Shown piece by piece: positions 19,509 to 30,049 of a stretch of 64,000 nt of DNA; position 1 is the first letter of the stretch, and every line of letters begins with the position of its first letter. The position numbers and the translations under genes were made by a program. Below the pieces are notes generated by a model. That model saw only the letters and a list, made by a program, of their open reading frames with translations. It ran no database searches and was not told the DNA's origin. Source of the DNA: Prochlorococcus sp. AG-402-I21 (GTDB taxonomy: Bacteria > Cyanobacteriota > Cyanobacteriia > PCC-6307 > Cyanobiaceae). The stretch covers positions 156,753 through 220,752 of the forward strand of contig QCHZ01000003.1 in the NCBI GenBank assembly GCA_003216955.1. The letters run 5' to 3'.

Positions 19509-21521
19509 TTATTTGTTGAGAAGATTTCTAGACTTCTCTACTACGTTTTCAACTGTAAATCCAAATTTTTGCATGCATAATCCACCTGGAGCAGAGGCTC
19601 CAAAGCTATTCATAGTTACGCTGTCACCGTCAAGACCAATATATTTATGCCATCCAAAGCTCTCTGCAGCTTCAACTACTAGACGCTTTCTGATGTTAGA
19701 AGGTAAAACTTTTTCTTTATAACTTTCGCTTTGTTCTTCAAAAAGTTCTACACATGGCATAGAAACAACTCGCACTTTTTTACCTTCTGAAGATAGTTTT
19801 TTCGCTGCTTGCACACATAAATCAAGTTCAGTTCCTGTTCCAATAAGTATTAGGTCAGGTCTCCCATCGCAATCTTCAAGTACGTATCCGCCTAGAGCTA
19901 CTTTTTCTAGGGATGAATTTTGCTGATTGACCATGCCCTGCCTGCTGAGGCATAAAGAACTTGGTCTTTTGCGGTTTTGTATTGCAACTTTATATGCTCC
20001 ACTGGTTTCATTGCCATCTCCTGGACGGAAAACTAGCATATTTGGCATTGCTCTTAATGATGGAATGGTTTCTATTGGTTGATGTGTTGGTCCATCCTCA
20101 CCAACACCTATGGAATCGTGGGTTAAAACATAAATAACACCAAGCTCACTTAGCGCGGAAAGACGCATCGAACCTCGCATGTAGTCTGCGAACACTAAGA
20201 ATGTTCCTCCATATGGGATTAGACCACTATCGTGGTATGCAATACCATTCAAGATGGCTGCCATAGCATGTTCTCTGACGCCAAAATGTAAATAACGTTT
20301 TTCAGGACTTTCATGTTGAAAAGATCCAGTCTCACCTTTGATATCTGTGTAATTTGAATGAGTTAAATCCGCAGAACCACCTATTAATTCAGGAACATTA
20401 GGTCCCAGAGCACCCAAACATATTTGAGAATGTTTTCTTGTGGCAAGACCCTTGTCATCAGCAGTATATGAAGGCAAATCTTTGTCCCAACCTTCAGGAA
20501 GCTCCCCTCTCAGCATTCTTTCAAATTCAGAAGCTTCTGCAGGATACTTTTCTCTGTAATCCGCAAGTGTTTGATTCCAGTTGGCCTCCAGTTGTGATCC
20601 TCTCTCAATAGCTTGACGGTATTGATCGTAAGCATCTTGAGGAATTTCAAAAGGTTTATATGACCAATCAAGTTCTTTCCTTGTAAGTTCGGCCTCTTCT
20701 TCTCCTAGAGCTGCTCCATGGATCCCAGCTGTATCACTCTTATTTGGAGAACCGAATCCGATGGTTGTCGTAATTTTTATAATTGAAGGCTTATCGGTAA
20801 CTGCTTTTGCTTTTTCTATAGCTTTAGAGATGCCTTCAACATCTGTATTTCCATGAGGTATTTCTTGAACATGCCAACCATAGGCTTCATATCTCTTTAA
20901 TACATCTTCTGTGAAAGATACATCTGTTCTACCATCAATTGTGATGCTGTTGTCGTCGTATAGAGCGATTAATTTTCCAAGCTTCAGATGACCAGCAAGA
21001 GAACAAGCTTCTGAAGCTATTCCTTCTTGATTACACCCATCACCCATAATTACGTATGTGTAATGGTCTACAACTGTTGAATCAGGTTTATTGAATTTGG
21101 CTGATAAATGCGCTTCAGCTATTGCAAGTCCCACCGCATTTGAAATGCCAGCTCCCAATGGCCCAGCAGTTACTTCTACCCCCGGTGTCTCGAAGGTTTC
21201 TGGATGACCAGGAGTTTTTGCACCCCATTGTCGGAATTGTTTTATGTCCTCCATCGTTACAGAGTCGTAGCCAGTTAAATGCAATAGTGCATACAACAAC
21301 ATGCATCCATGCCCTGCAGAAAGAACGAATCTGTCTCGGTTAAACCATTTCGGATTTTTTGGATTATGACGAAGATGTTTGTCCCATAATGCGTAACCCA
21401 TCGGTGCGCAACCCATGGGAAGTCCCGGGTGACCACTGTTTGATTTGTTAACTGCGTCAACTGCAAGCATTCTGATGCTATTGATGCATAGAGTGTCTAG
21501 AGAATTAGTCAGGGCAACCAT
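19509..21521 (-). CDS. tkt: Transketolase
   Basis: Transketolase is a thiamine-diphosphate enzyme of the Calvin cycle and pentose phosphate pathway, transferring two-carbon units between sugar phosphates. The 670-residue protein has the transketolase opening [18 protein letters not shown]. The ThDP/Mg motif is [13 protein letters not shown]...ALYDDN. The pyrimidine domain has [11 protein letters not shown] and [14 protein letters not shown]. Length matches the family. It lies next to the TPP-controlled thiC, which makes its cofactor, and upstream of it on the same strand are fabF and acpP. Confidence 0.97.
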   Translation of the reverse strand: MVALTNSLDTLCINSIRMLAVDAVNKSNSGHPGLPMGCAPMGYALWDKHLRHNPKNPKWFNRDRFVLSAGHGCMLLYALLHLTGYDSVTMEDIKQFRQWGAKTPGHPETFETPGVEVTAGPLGAGISNAVGLAIAEAHLSAKFNKPDSTVVDHYTYVIMGDGCNQEGIASEACSLAGHLKLGKLIALYDDNSITIDGRTDVSFTEDVLKRYEAYGWHVQEIPHGNTDVEGISKAIEKAKAVTDKPSIIKITTTIGFGSPNKSDTAGIHGAALGEEEAELTRKELDWSYKPFEIPQDAYDQYRQAIERGSQLEANWNQTLADYREKYPAEASEFERMLRGELPEGWDKDLPSYTADDKGLATRKHSQICLGALGPNVPELIGGSADLTHSNYTDIKGETGSFQHESPEKRYLHFGVREHAMAAILNGIAYHDSGLIPYGGTFLVFADYMRGSMRLSALSELGVIYVLTHDSIGVGEDGPTHQPIETIPSLRAMPNMLVFRPGDGNETSGAYKVAIQNRKRPSSLCLSRQGMVNQQNSSLEKVALGGYVLEDCDGRPDLILIGTGTELDLCVQAAKKLSSEGKKVRVVSMPCVELFEEQSESYKEKVLPSNIRKRLVVEAAESFGWHKYIGLDGDSVTMNSFGASAPGGLCMQKFGFTVENVVEKSRNLLNK

Positions 21522-21569
21522 TTGTATTTAGTGAAAAAAATTTTAAGTGGACAGTGAAGACGAAATTGA

Positions 21570-22817
21570 TTAGATCATTTGTCGAAAAGCTAGACAGACA
21601 TTGTGACCGCCAAATCCGAAAGAGTTAGATAGTACGACGCCTAAATTCTTTTCTCTTGCTTTGTTGGGAACATAATCAAGATCACAATTTGGGTCGGGAT
21701 TGGAATAGTTAATTGTTGGCGGGATTATTTCATGTTTTATTGCTAAAACACAAGCAACGGCTTCTATTCCACCTGAACCTCCCAACAAATGGCCCGTCAT
21801 GGATTTAGTTGAGCTCGTGGGAACTTGGAACGCATGATTGCCTAATGCAGTTTTAATTGCCGAAGTTTCATTACTATCATTTGCAGGAGTACTGGTACCA
21901 TGAGCATTGATGTAATCGACTTGCTCAGGATTAATTTTCCCATCCTTTAATGCGAGTTTCATGGCTTCTGCACCTCCTACTCCTCCTGGCGTAGGAGATG
22001 TGATGTGATGTGCATCACATGTGGTCCCATAACCAATTATTTCTGCATGGATTGTTGCGTCTCTTTTTAAGGCATGGTCAAGAGTTTCTAAAATTAAAAC
22101 TCCTGCTCCTTCTCCAATAACGAATCCATCTCTTTCAGAATCAAATGGTCTACTTGCTGTCGATGGATCGTCATTCCTAAATGATAGGGCCTTCGCACTC
22201 GCAAAACCTGCCACCCCTAGAGGAGTGATACTTGCTTCTGCTCCACCACATACCATTGCATCTGCCTTACCTAATTGGAGGAGTCTGAATGCATCACCAA
22301 TAGCATTTGATCCTGCGGCACAAGCAGTTGAAACTGCTGAACTTGGACCTTTAGCGCCAAGTGCAATTGCAGCAAGACCAGTAGCCATGTTTGGAATCAT
22401 CATGGGGACGGTAAATGGACTGACTCGACTAGCTCCTTTGTTGCTTAAAACATGTGCTTGAGTTTCCATCGTTAGTAATCCGCCCACTCCAGATCCAATA
22501 ATCACTCCAATTCTTGCAGAATTTGAATCGTCAATTATTAGACCTGAATGATTCAGGGCTTCTTTAGCGGCAATGACTCCAAATTTTGAGAAACGATCCC
22601 ATCTTTTGGACTCTTTTGGCTCTAATATCCCTTTTGGGTCAAAACTTTTTACCTCTGCTGCAAATCTGCAGGCATGGGATGAGGCATCAAAGAGAGTTAT
22701 TTGATCTACCCCATTTTGACCAGATTGAAGGCCTTTGAGATAACTTGTTAGGTTATTGCCAATGGGAGTAATGGCACCAAGACCTGTAATAACAACTCGA
22801 TGGAGTTTCTCCATCAT
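21570..22817 (-). CDS. fabF: 3-oxoacyl-ACP synthase II
   Basis: FabF (KASII) condenses malonyl-ACP with a growing acyl-ACP in fatty acid synthesis. The 415-residue protein has the catalytic Cys in VSTACAAGSNAIGDA and the two catalytic His in NAHGTSTPANDSNE and KSMTGHLLGGSGG. The C-terminal SNSFGFGGHN loop is present. Its start lies 7 bp after the acpP stop, so acpP-fabF form a transcription unit with the acyl carrier it uses. tkt follows 48 bp downstream. Confidence 0.97.
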   Translation of the reverse strand: MMEKLHRVVITGLGAITPIGNNLTSYLKGLQSGQNGVDQITLFDASSHACRFAAEVKSFDPKGILEPKESKRWDRFSKFGVIAAKEALNHSGLIIDDSNSARIGVIIGSGVGGLLTMETQAHVLSNKGASRVSPFTVPMMIPNMATGLAAIALGAKGPSSAVSTACAAGSNAIGDAFRLLQLGKADAMVCGGAEASITPLGVAGFASAKALSFRNDDPSTASRPFDSERDGFVIGEGAGVLILETLDHALKRDATIHAEIIGYGTTCDAHHITSPTPGGVGGAEAMKLALKDGKINPEQVDYINAHGTSTPANDSNETSAIKTALGNHAFQVPTSSTKSMTGHLLGGSGGIEAVACVLAIKHEIIPPTINYSNPDPNCDLDYVPNKAREKNLGVVLSNSFGFGGHNVCLAFRQMI

Positions 22818-22824
22818 TTAAACC

Positions 22825-23067
22825 TCAAGACTGTTTTTCTTCGATGTATTTGACTGCATCCCCGACAGTGGCAATGCCTTCTGCAGCTTCGTCAGGGATT
22901 TCTATGTCAAATGCTTCTTCGAGAGCCATCACTAATTCGACAGTATCGAGAGAGTCTGCACCGAGATCGTTTTGGAAATTTGAATCCGGTTTTACTTCAC
23001 CGGCTTCAACGCTAAGTTGTTCTGCGACAATAGAACGAACTTTTTCAAGGATTGCTTCCTGGGACAT
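22825..23067 (-). CDS. acpP: Acyl carrier protein
   Basis: The 80-residue protein is highly acidic, with the phosphopantetheine attachment Ser in [16 protein letters not shown]. Its helical pattern is typical of ACP. It carries acyl chains for fatty acid synthesis. I start it at the ATG at 23067 ([10 protein letters not shown]), preceded by AAGG on the minus strand. An in-frame ATG at 23091 would add eight basic residues not found in ACPs. It is divergent from psaC across about 135 bp. Confidence 0.96.
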   Translation of the reverse strand: MSQEAILEKVRSIVAEQLSVEAGEVKPDSNFQNDLGADSLDTVELVMALEEAFDIEIPDEAAEGIATVGDAVKYIEEKQS

Positions 23068-23155
23068 AACCTTCTTAGACCTGACTTCCAATCTTACGGG
23101 TTAGAGTGTCGAGTTAACAAAAGTGACGGCATTGCAACTATTTTTTTTTATGTAG

Positions 23156-23449
<294 letters not shown>

Positions 23450-23516
23450 AAATTAGTATTTTTCATAACGAACGTTTATTTTATATTTAAATAATTTGTG
23501 ACATTAATTAAAATAT

Positions 23517-25421
23517 ATGTGTGGCATATTTGCTGTTATCGGATCTAGAGAAGTCTCTTCTTTACTTATAGATGGATTAAGAAAGTTGGAATATCGTGGA
23601 TATGATTCAGCAGGGATAGCAACAATTGAAAATTTAAATAACGATCAAATTGGACAATTAAATGTCAAAAAATCAAAAGGAAAGCTGAAAAATTTATCAA
23701 ATTTAATTAAACAGAATACTCCAAAAGGTCATGTAGGTGTTGGTCACACTAGGTGGGCTACTCATGGTAAGCCCGACGAAATAAATGCTCATCCCCATCT
23801 TGATTCATCAGGACAAATTGCAGTTGTGCAAAACGGGATTATTGAAAATTATAGAGATTTGGCTAGAGACCTTAAACTTAAAGGAATTAAATTTACCTCC
23901 GAAACTGATACTGAGATAATTCCACATTTAATTGGGCTAGAAATTGAGAACTCTTTGGCTAATGGACTTTCCCAGAATGAACAAACATTATTAAGAGCTG
24001 TTCAAAAGGTGGTGACTTTGTTAGAGGGGACTTATGCCATAGCTGTGATTTGGTCTAAGGCACCTAATGCTCTTGTCGTAGCAAGTGGACATGCACCATT
24101 AGTGCTTGGTTTTGGTGAAGGAGAGTTTTTTTGTGCAAGTGATACGCCAGCATTGGTTGGATTTACGCGTACATTTTTACCTTTGAGGGATCATGAAATT
24201 GCACTTTTAACTCCTTTAGGGATTGAACTTTATGATGATGATGGGAATAGGCAACACAGAGCACCATCTCTTTTAGAAGGCACTGAACTTTTTGCAGATA
24301 AAAGAAATTTCCGCCATTTCATGCTCAAAGAAATTTATGAGCAGCCTGAGACAGCACAACTATGGATAGATAGATTTTTGCCTATTGATTTGCCTTCACA
24401 GAATTCAGTGGCTTTGCCGATTTCGAAATCTATCCTTGATAAGATTGAACAAATACAAATACTCGCCTGCGGTACTAGCAGACATGCAGGTATGGTTGGT
24501 GCTTATTTGTTGGAACAGTTTGCCGGAATTCCAACAAAGGTATATTTCGCAAGTGAATTTCGCTATGCCCCTCCCCCCCTTTCCCCTAACACTTTGACAA
24601 TAGGAGTAAGTCAATCTGGCGAGACTGCAGATACCTTGGCGGCACTAAGGATGGAAAAGGAGAGAAGAGATTCGATTGACGATGATAATTTTTCTTTTCA
24701 TCAATTAGGAATTATTAATAGAGTTGAAAGCTCATTAGGTCGCGAACTTGATAATGTTATTGATATCGGATCAGGCATTGAAATAGGTGTTGCAGCAACC
24801 AAAACTTTTCTTGGTCAAATGTTGGCTTTTTATGGATTGACACTTTTATTTGCCTCTCATAGACAATCAAGAACCCCTCAAGAAATTTTAAATCTCTCTA
24901 ATGATTTGAAATTAATTCCGAAACAGTTAACTGATCTAATAAAAAAACATGATTCTGTCTCTAAGGAAATAGCACATATGTTTGTTGAAACTAAGGATGT
25001 AATTTTCTTAGGTAGAGGAATAAATTATCCTATTGCATTGGAAGGCGCTCTTAAACTCAAGGAAATAAGTTACATCCATGCTCAAGGTTATCCAGCAGGA
25101 GAGCTAAAACATGGACCAATTGCATTGTTAGATCAACATGTTCCAGTGGTGTCAATAGCTATTCCTGGTGTCGTATATGAAAAGGTTCTAAGTAACTCGC
25201 AAGAGGCTAAAGCCAGAGATGCACGTCTAATTGGAGTTTCGACATATGGACCGGAATCAGATATCTTTGATGAATTATTTACTATTCCGGACGTTAGTGA
25301 ATGGGTTAGTCCACTTTTGACCGTTGTACCTTTACAGCTATTCAGTTATCACATAGCTGCTCATAAAGGTTTAGATGTTGATCAGCCTCGAAATTTAGCA
25401 AAAAGTGTAACTGTGGAATAA
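23517..25421 (+). CDS. glmS: Glutamine-fructose-6-phosphate aminotransferase
   Basis: GlmS makes glucosamine-6-phosphate, the entry to peptidoglycan and lipopolysaccharide amino sugars. The N-terminal glutaminase domain begins at the catalytic Cys2 (MCGIFAVIG) and includes LEYRGYDSAGIA and HTRWATHG. Two SIS sugar-isomerase domains follow (LACGTSRHAGMVGAYLLE, VSQSGETADTLAAL, FLGRGINYPIALEGALKLKE in parts). It ends with DQPRNLAKSVTVE. At 634 residues it is slightly longer than usual. It follows psaC by 67 bp. Confidence 0.97.
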   Translation: MCGIFAVIGSREVSSLLIDGLRKLEYRGYDSAGIATIENLNNDQIGQLNVKKSKGKLKNLSNLIKQNTPKGHVGVGHTRWATHGKPDEINAHPHLDSSGQIAVVQNGIIENYRDLARDLKLKGIKFTSETDTEIIPHLIGLEIENSLANGLSQNEQTLLRAVQKVVTLLEGTYAIAVIWSKAPNALVVASGHAPLVLGFGEGEFFCASDTPALVGFTRTFLPLRDHEIALLTPLGIELYDDDGNRQHRAPSLLEGTELFADKRNFRHFMLKEIYEQPETAQLWIDRFLPIDLPSQNSVALPISKSILDKIEQIQILACGTSRHAGMVGAYLLEQFAGIPTKVYFASEFRYAPPPLSPNTLTIGVSQSGETADTLAALRMEKERRDSIDDDNFSFHQLGIINRVESSLGRELDNVIDIGSGIEIGVAATKTFLGQMLAFYGLTLLFASHRQSRTPQEILNLSNDLKLIPKQLTDLIKKHDSVSKEIAHMFVETKDVIFLGRGINYPIALEGALKLKEISYIHAQGYPAGELKHGPIALLDQHVPVVSIAIPGVVYEKVLSNSQEAKARDARLIGVSTYGPESDIFDELFTIPDVSEWVSPLLTVVPLQLFSYHIAAHKGLDVDQPRNLAKSVTVE

Positions 25422-25463
25422 AAATTTTAAAGTTATCAATAACTTTATTGAACCCTTTTTAAC

Positions 25464-25504
25464 TAATTTAGTTAATAAACTATAGTTTTTTATTAACTAA
25501 ATTA
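25464..25504. terminator. Perfect 16-bp inverted repeat between glmS and the GDP-mannose gene
   Basis: Bases 25464-25479 pair perfectly with 25489-25504 around a 9-base loop. The right arm is the 3' end of the convergent mannose-1-phosphate guanylyltransferase gene, whose stop codon is in the loop. The stem is AT-rich. A two-sided terminator is the likely role. Confidence 0.65.
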
Positions 25505-26949
25505 TTAATTCTTCCATAGGAATCTTCAAAACGAATGATATCTTCTTCATCTAGATATGTCCCACTTTGAACTTCAATAAGCTCAAGCTTAATTTTTCCT
25601 GGATTGCTTAACCTATGCTTGCAACCCAATGGAATAAATGTACTTTCATTTTGATGTAAAAGTTCTTTTTTTCCATTTTTTTCTATCAATGCTGTTCCAT
25701 TAACTACAACCCAATGCTCAGCTCTATGATTATGCATTTGTAAAGAAAGTGATGCATTCGGTTTAACTTCTATTAGCTTTGCTAGCCACCTATCTCCCTC
25801 GCCTATTGTCGTGTAATTACCCCACGGCCTATAAATCTTCTGGTGAATTTTACCCTCTGGAAATTTTGATGAACTCAAGCTTTTGATTATATTTCCAACA
25901 TTTTGAGATTGATCTCTACTCGCTACTAATAGAGCATCATTTGTATCTACAACTATAAGATTTTCTATCCCTATTCCTACTATTAGACGCTTCTCACTTT
26001 TAAAATAACAGTTTTTACTTTTTTCAACTATTACTCTACCATTTATATAATTTCCATCATCATTCTTTTGACTAATATCCCATAAAGACTTCCAACTACC
26101 TATGTCACTCCATCCTACATTTAAGGGAAGAACAGTTCCTAATTTTGTTTTTTCCATAACTGCGATATCTAAAGATACTTTTGGACATTTCTTGAAGGAT
26201 TCTGGCTCTAATCGTAGAAAATCAAGATCTTCTACATCTTTTTCAATAGCAATTTTGCAATAATGAATTATTTCGGGAGAGAATTTTTTTAATTCATCTA
26301 TTATTGAACTCGCTTTAAAAAGAAACATTCCACTATTCCAAGTATAGCGAGAATTTTTTATTAATTTTTCAGCTATATCCTTATTAGGTTTTTCTATAAA
26401 TTTGTTTATTTCTAAGCCTATTTCTTGACCTTCTTGATTAGACGATTCTTTTGCTTCTATATAACCGTAACCAGTTTCAGCACATGTAGGCACTATTCCA
26501 AAAGTAACTAGTCTCCCCTGGTTAGCATATGTTTTTGCAGATTGAATTACTCTTTTAAACTCGTCGATATTTTCTATTAAATGATCAGCTGCCAAAATCA
26601 ACAGTAAAGGATCTTTCCCTAAAGAAATTGCTTGAAGAGCAGCAACTGCTATTGCTGGAGCCGTATTACGACCGATTGGTTCAAGAATAATTGCCTGGGG
26701 ATTAGTATTTATCTCTCTAAATTGCTCTGCAACTATAAATCTATGATCCTCATTACATATCAATATCGGTTTTTCAAGTCCTTTTAAACCTAGAAGCCTG
26801 TCATAAGTTTTCTGCAAAAGAGTTTTCTTGGTTCGTGAATCCAGTGCTAGAAATTGTTTAGGGTAACTTTCCCTAGACAGTGGCCACAGTCTTGTTCCTG
26901 ATCCACCACTAAGAATTACAGGAGTTATTGGATGATCGATTATTTCCAT
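25480..26949 (-). CDS. manC: Mannose-1-phosphate guanylyltransferase / mannose-6-phosphate isomerase
   Basis: The 489-residue protein is of the bifunctional type that makes GDP-mannose for surface polysaccharides. The N-terminal nucleotidyltransferase has VILSGGSGTRLWPLSRESYPKQFL in parts, and FIEKPNKDIAEKLI. The C-terminal cupin domain carries the isomerase motif QMHNHRAEHWVVVNG with metal-binding His and Glu. PWGNYTTIGEG and FIPLGCKHRLSNPG are also present. It converges with glmS. Its 3' end forms one arm of a terminator stem. Confidence 0.93.
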   Translation of the reverse strand: MEIIDHPITPVILSGGSGTRLWPLSRESYPKQFLALDSRTKKTLLQKTYDRLLGLKGLEKPILICNEDHRFIVAEQFREINTNPQAIILEPIGRNTAPAIAVAALQAISLGKDPLLLILAADHLIENIDEFKRVIQSAKTYANQGRLVTFGIVPTCAETGYGYIEAKESSNQEGQEIGLEINKFIEKPNKDIAEKLIKNSRYTWNSGMFLFKASSIIDELKKFSPEIIHYCKIAIEKDVEDLDFLRLEPESFKKCPKVSLDIAVMEKTKLGTVLPLNVGWSDIGSWKSLWDISQKNDDGNYINGRVIVEKSKNCYFKSEKRLIVGIGIENLIVVDTNDALLVASRDQSQNVGNIIKSLSSSKFPEGKIHQKIYRPWGNYTTIGEGDRWLAKLIEVKPNASLSLQMHNHRAEHWVVVNGTALIEKNGKKELLHQNESTFIPLGCKHRLSNPGKIKLELIEVQSGTYLDEEDIIRFEDSYGRINNLVNKKL

Positions 26950-27001
26950 AGAGAACTTTGTAATCCATGCTTGAAGTTCTGAGTAAAAACCTGAATGATT
27001 T

Positions 27002-27532
27002 TTAGAGTTCCAATAAACCAGGGGGTGGATTGATTAGCAGCCATTTTTCTTTAATTTCTATTTCTGGGACAATTTCTTTAACAAAAGGTACCAAAACTTT
27101 TTTACCTTCTAGTAACTCTATCTCTAGAAGGTCGTTCCCTCCTGTTATTAAGTCAGTTACATAACCAATTAAAGCTTTTTGGGTTCCTATTCTTACTTCT
27201 AAACCAATCAAATCAAAATAATGGTACTCATCTTTATGTAAGTTTGGTCTGCTATTAGTTGGTATGACTAATTTCCATCCAACAATTTCTTCAGCAGAAC
27301 TCCTATCAGATACTCCCTCGATGGAAAGGACATAGATTGATTTACCTGGGATAAGCGTTCCTTTCTTTAATTTAATTGCCTTAGGCAATTCATTAGTTTT
27401 TTGAATCCATCGTTTTCCTGGTTTTGTAAACCTTTCAGGAAAGTCGCTGCTAGGTTTAATGCGAATATCTCCTCTTAAACCCTGTGGAGCAACAATTTCA
27501 CCAATTGACATCCATTTATCTTTTTCGATCAT
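27002..27532 (-). CDS. rimM: 16S rRNA processing protein RimM
   Basis: RimM helps mature the 30S head near ribosomal protein S19. The 176-residue protein has the N-terminal beta-barrel opening IGEIVAPQGLRGDIRIKPSSDFPERF in parts. The linker YHYFDLIGLEV leads to the PRC-barrel domain (VTDLITGGNDLLEIE and LVPFVKEIVPEI). Length fits the family. It lies 52 bp downstream of nothing on its own strand, ahead of the manC gene, and is divergent from the ndhS-like gene. Confidence 0.94.
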   Translation of the reverse strand: MIEKDKWMSIGEIVAPQGLRGDIRIKPSSDFPERFTKPGKRWIQKTNELPKAIKLKKGTLIPGKSIYVLSIEGVSDRSSAEEIVGWKLVIPTNSRPNLHKDEYHYFDLIGLEVRIGTQKALIGYVTDLITGGNDLLEIELLEGKKVLVPFVKEIVPEIEIKEKWLLINPPPGLLEL

Positions 27533-27577
27533 TTTTATGAGTAGACTTTTTTAATAGTTTATTGAATCTCTTTACTT

Positions 27578-27763
27578 ATGAATGATTCAAAAGATCCAAT
27601 TCTCCCTGGAACAACAGTAACTGTTAATAATCAAGAGTCAATTTATAATGGTTATGAAGGCTTTGTTCAAAGAATTAGTGGTGATAATGCGGCAGTACTT
27701 TTTGAAGGAGGTAATTGGGATAAATTATTGACATTACCTTTGAAAGATCTCCTGAGAAGTTAA
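27578..27763 (+). CDS. ndhS: NdhS-like SH3-fold protein (NDH-1 subunit S)
   Basis: The 61-residue protein contains LPGTTVTVNN, YNGYEGFVQRISGDNAAVLFEGGNWDKLLTLPL in two parts, which is the pattern of the cyanobacterial DUF3252/NdhS family. NdhS forms the ferredoxin-docking site of the photosynthetic NDH-1 complex used in cyclic electron flow. The short length (no N- or C-terminal extensions) is a little below typical NdhS. A relative with another role is possible. It ends convergently with rnc. Confidence 0.75.
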   Translation: MNDSKDPILPGTTVTVNNQESIYNGYEGFVQRISGDNAAVLFEGGNWDKLLTLPLKDLLRS

Positions 27764-27793
27764 TTAATATTTTTTCGATAAAATTAATTAACT
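27758..27793. terminator. Inverted repeat between the ndhS-like gene and rnc
   Basis: An 11-bp perfect AT-rich stem (27758-27768 with 27783-27793) encloses 14 bases that include a run of six T. It includes the end of both convergent genes. Confidence 0.5.
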
Positions 27794-28531
27794 ATCAATC
27801 GTTTTAGTTTCAAAAAACTTTAATGCTTTTCTTGCAGCATTTTTCTCAGCTTGCTTCATTGACTTTCCCCAACCTTCCGCTATTGATCGATTTTTGATAT
27901 GAACAGTGCAAAAGAATCGCCTAGGATTATCATGCTTTCTATCAACCTCTATTGTCTTATAAATTGGAATTGAACAGCCTTCACTTTGAGTAAATTCTTG
28001 AAGTGCTGATTTATAATTTTTTCTATGAGGATCAGATAGAACTTCTTTACTTTTTTCATCCCAGAATGGAATAAGCCAATTTTTTATAGGTTCTATAACA
28101 TTGAGACTTTCATACAAAGCTCCTATTAATGCTTCAGTTGCCTCAGCTTGAATAGTTGAGCTTGCTGATTTATCTCTAAGGGCTTTTTTCCCAATTAATA
28201 ATACATTTTTGATCTCTATTTTTTTACCGACTTCTTCTAGCCATTGATCACTTACAAGATGTGAACGAAGTTCAGATCTTTCTCCAACTTTCATATATGG
28301 AAATTTAACTTTTATGAAATCTGATGCTATGAGTCTTAGGACTGCATCTCCAAGAAATTCAAGATTTTCATAATTAATTTCACTATTTGCTGAGCTATGA
28401 GTTAGTGATTCATTAATAAATAAAATATTTTTTATTTTTTCATTAGTAAATTCCTTTTGATATGTTCTCTCTAAATTGAGGCCTTTAATAAAATTAATTA
28501 TTTCCTCTACTCTTTGATTTGAGATTTTCAT
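27788..28531 (-). CDS. rnc: Ribonuclease III
   Basis: RNase III cleaves double-stranded RNA in rRNA processing and antisense control. The 247-residue protein has the catalytic signature NYENLEFLGDAVLRLIASDF, with acidic residues for Mg binding, and the second acidic block QAEATEALIGALYES. A C-terminal double-stranded-RNA-binding domain follows (YKSALQEFTQSEG ... AEGWGKSMKQAEKNAARKAL). It lies just downstream of rnpB on the same strand. Confidence 0.95.
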   Translation of the reverse strand: MKISNQRVEEIINFIKGLNLERTYQKEFTNEKIKNILFINESLTHSSANSEINYENLEFLGDAVLRLIASDFIKVKFPYMKVGERSELRSHLVSDQWLEEVGKKIEIKNVLLIGKKALRDKSASSTIQAEATEALIGALYESLNVIEPIKNWLIPFWDEKSKEVLSDPHRKNYKSALQEFTQSEGCSIPIYKTIEVDRKHDNPRRFFCTVHIKNRSIAEGWGKSMKQAEKNAARKALKFFETKTIDS

Positions 28532-28606
28532 AATTATTTAAAGCACAAAACAGAATTGAGAAAAATAAGATTTTGACTTTAAGTTATTTTTAAAAATTAA
28601 TAAAGT

Positions 28607-29006
28607 GAAAGCAGGTCATAAGCCGGGTTCTGTTCATTCGTCTTCCTTTAGGAAATGAATGGGTGATCATCTATCTGGGACTATCGTTACCGATAGACTC
28701 AAGCGGCTCTGTTTAGGGACTAGGTTTATGGCCATCCAGTGCCCCTCGCCTTGCTCCTAGCCGGGGTTTACCTAGCCAGCACCTCTCAATGCTGCTGGTG
28801 CGCTCTTACCGCACCTTTGCACCCTTACCATGCTTGTAGGGATTTCCCCATGAAGCATTCGGCGGTGTGTTTCTGTGGCACTATCCTCACGGTCACCCGC
28901 ACTGGGAATTACCCAGCAAGCCTGGCCAAATAGGAGCCCGGACTTTCCTCAATTGAATTCTTTAGCTTTTTGCTGAAGTTCAATTGCGATTACCTCCCCT
29001 GCTTTC
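28607..29006 (-). ncRNA. rnpB: RNase P RNA
   Basis: Read on the minus strand, the ~400-nt RNA has the universal GAGGAAAGTCCGGGCTC block (28934-28950 region) near its 5' end and the 3' block CAGAACCCGGCTTATGACC. Helix P1 is closed by GAAAGCAGG (28998-29006) with CCTGCTTTC (28607-28615), which sets the ends. This bacterial A-type RNA is the catalytic part of RNase P, which trims tRNA 5' leaders. rnc lies downstream and a tRNA-Arg gene lies 36 bp beyond its 5' end on the other strand. Confidence 0.96.
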
Positions 29007-29041
29007 AACTCCATCATGCCTCAAGGCATAATTATTTTCAG

Positions 29042-29115
<74 letters not shown>

Positions 29116-29216
29116 TGCGAAAAACGAATTAAAACTAAAAATATGTACTCCTATATGTGGTGGGTGTGCAAAATCCTAACTCTCTCGCTAGCGTTGAAGT
29201 AGTGAAATAAGTCAAC

Positions 29217-29555
29217 ATGGCCCAGCTTCACGATCTTCGCTTACGTTTGCTTGTTCAACAAGAGAGTGAGCACATATCTAATTCCCAGCCGAGTGATTTA
29301 GATTTATCAATTGTGCAAGCACGATGTTTATGTTGGTTAACACTTCTGGCTGAAGCGCATGAAGATCAAGCTAATGATGCTGAAGGAAGAGGAGATGCAG
29401 AACAAGCTATGGGATGGTTCGCCGATTCAATGAGATTGCGTGATGTTATTCAAGTGGTCACTAGCATTGAAATACCTCTACCTGAAAGTTCTGATTTAGA
29501 GAGCAATGATGGAGTAGATGACCTATATAACGGTGAGCCCCCTATGACGGCCTAA
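29217..29555 (+). CDS. Conserved hypothetical protein, 112 aa
   Basis: The 112-residue acidic protein is largely helical, with the segments LHDLRLRLLVQQE, VQARCLCWLTLLAEAHEDQANDAE in parts, and AMGWFADSMRLRDVIQVV. No catalytic motif or membrane segment is seen. I do not recognise the family. It lies between tRNA-Arg and another small hypothetical gene on the same strand, which starts 31 bp after its stop. Confidence 0.7.
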   Translation: MAQLHDLRLRLLVQQESEHISNSQPSDLDLSIVQARCLCWLTLLAEAHEDQANDAEGRGDAEQAMGWFADSMRLRDVIQVVTSIEIPLPESSDLESNDGVDDLYNGEPPMTA

Positions 29556-29586
29556 TAAATGCAATGATGGTTTCTAAGTTGCCTTG

Positions 29587-30045
29587 ATGAAGGTGCCTGA
29601 AGAACCTTGCCAATGTCCAGATTGCCTCAGATTTTATAGGGAACACGATCGTTTAATTAGAGAATTCCCAACTCTGAGGGCACAACAAGAGATCAACTGG
29701 GCGGCACTTCAATCTTTTAGAACTTTATGTGGAAAAGTTTTAGAAGATTTGCAAAAGAACTTTAATTCAAATTCGTCACATCAATCCGAAGAGAATTGTC
29801 ATACTGAGAAGATTGAGAAAAAAGAAAAATCCGTAACACAAGTAATTGCTGATCTGGAAAATATTAATGCTCATTTATATTCTATTGAAGCATTAATGGA
29901 AAGAATTTTCGATGTTAAAGTTCCGAATGAAATTGAAGAGAAATTTAGAGAAATAGCTGGTGAAATAGCGCCAGATCCATTAAATATTGATCGATTAAGA
30001 TTGAACAGATTATTACATCAAACCCCAGACTTACCTGATAAATAG
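29587..30045 (+). CDS. Hypothetical protein with N-terminal Cys cluster, 152 aa
   Basis: The protein starts MKVPEEPCQCPDCLRFYREHDRL, with a C-x-C-x-x-C group that could bind a metal. A helical, partly charged region follows, with a likely coiled coil (VIADLENINAHLYSIEALMERIFDV in parts). ATG 29587 is preferred; an adjacent TTG at 29584 would add one residue. No family is recognised. It converges with glgP with only four bases between the stops. Confidence 0.68.
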   Translation: MKVPEEPCQCPDCLRFYREHDRLIREFPTLRAQQEINWAALQSFRTLCGKVLEDLQKNFNSNSSHQSEENCHTEKIEKKEKSVTQVIADLENINAHLYSIEALMERIFDVKVPNEIEEKFREIAGEIAPDPLNIDRLRLNRLLHQTPDLPDK

Positions 30046-30049
30046 ATAT

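Noticed and set aside
28739..28933. Open frame on the plus strand inside rnpB
   Set aside because: It is antisense to the RNase P RNA, whose conserved blocks and P1 pairing explain the sequence.
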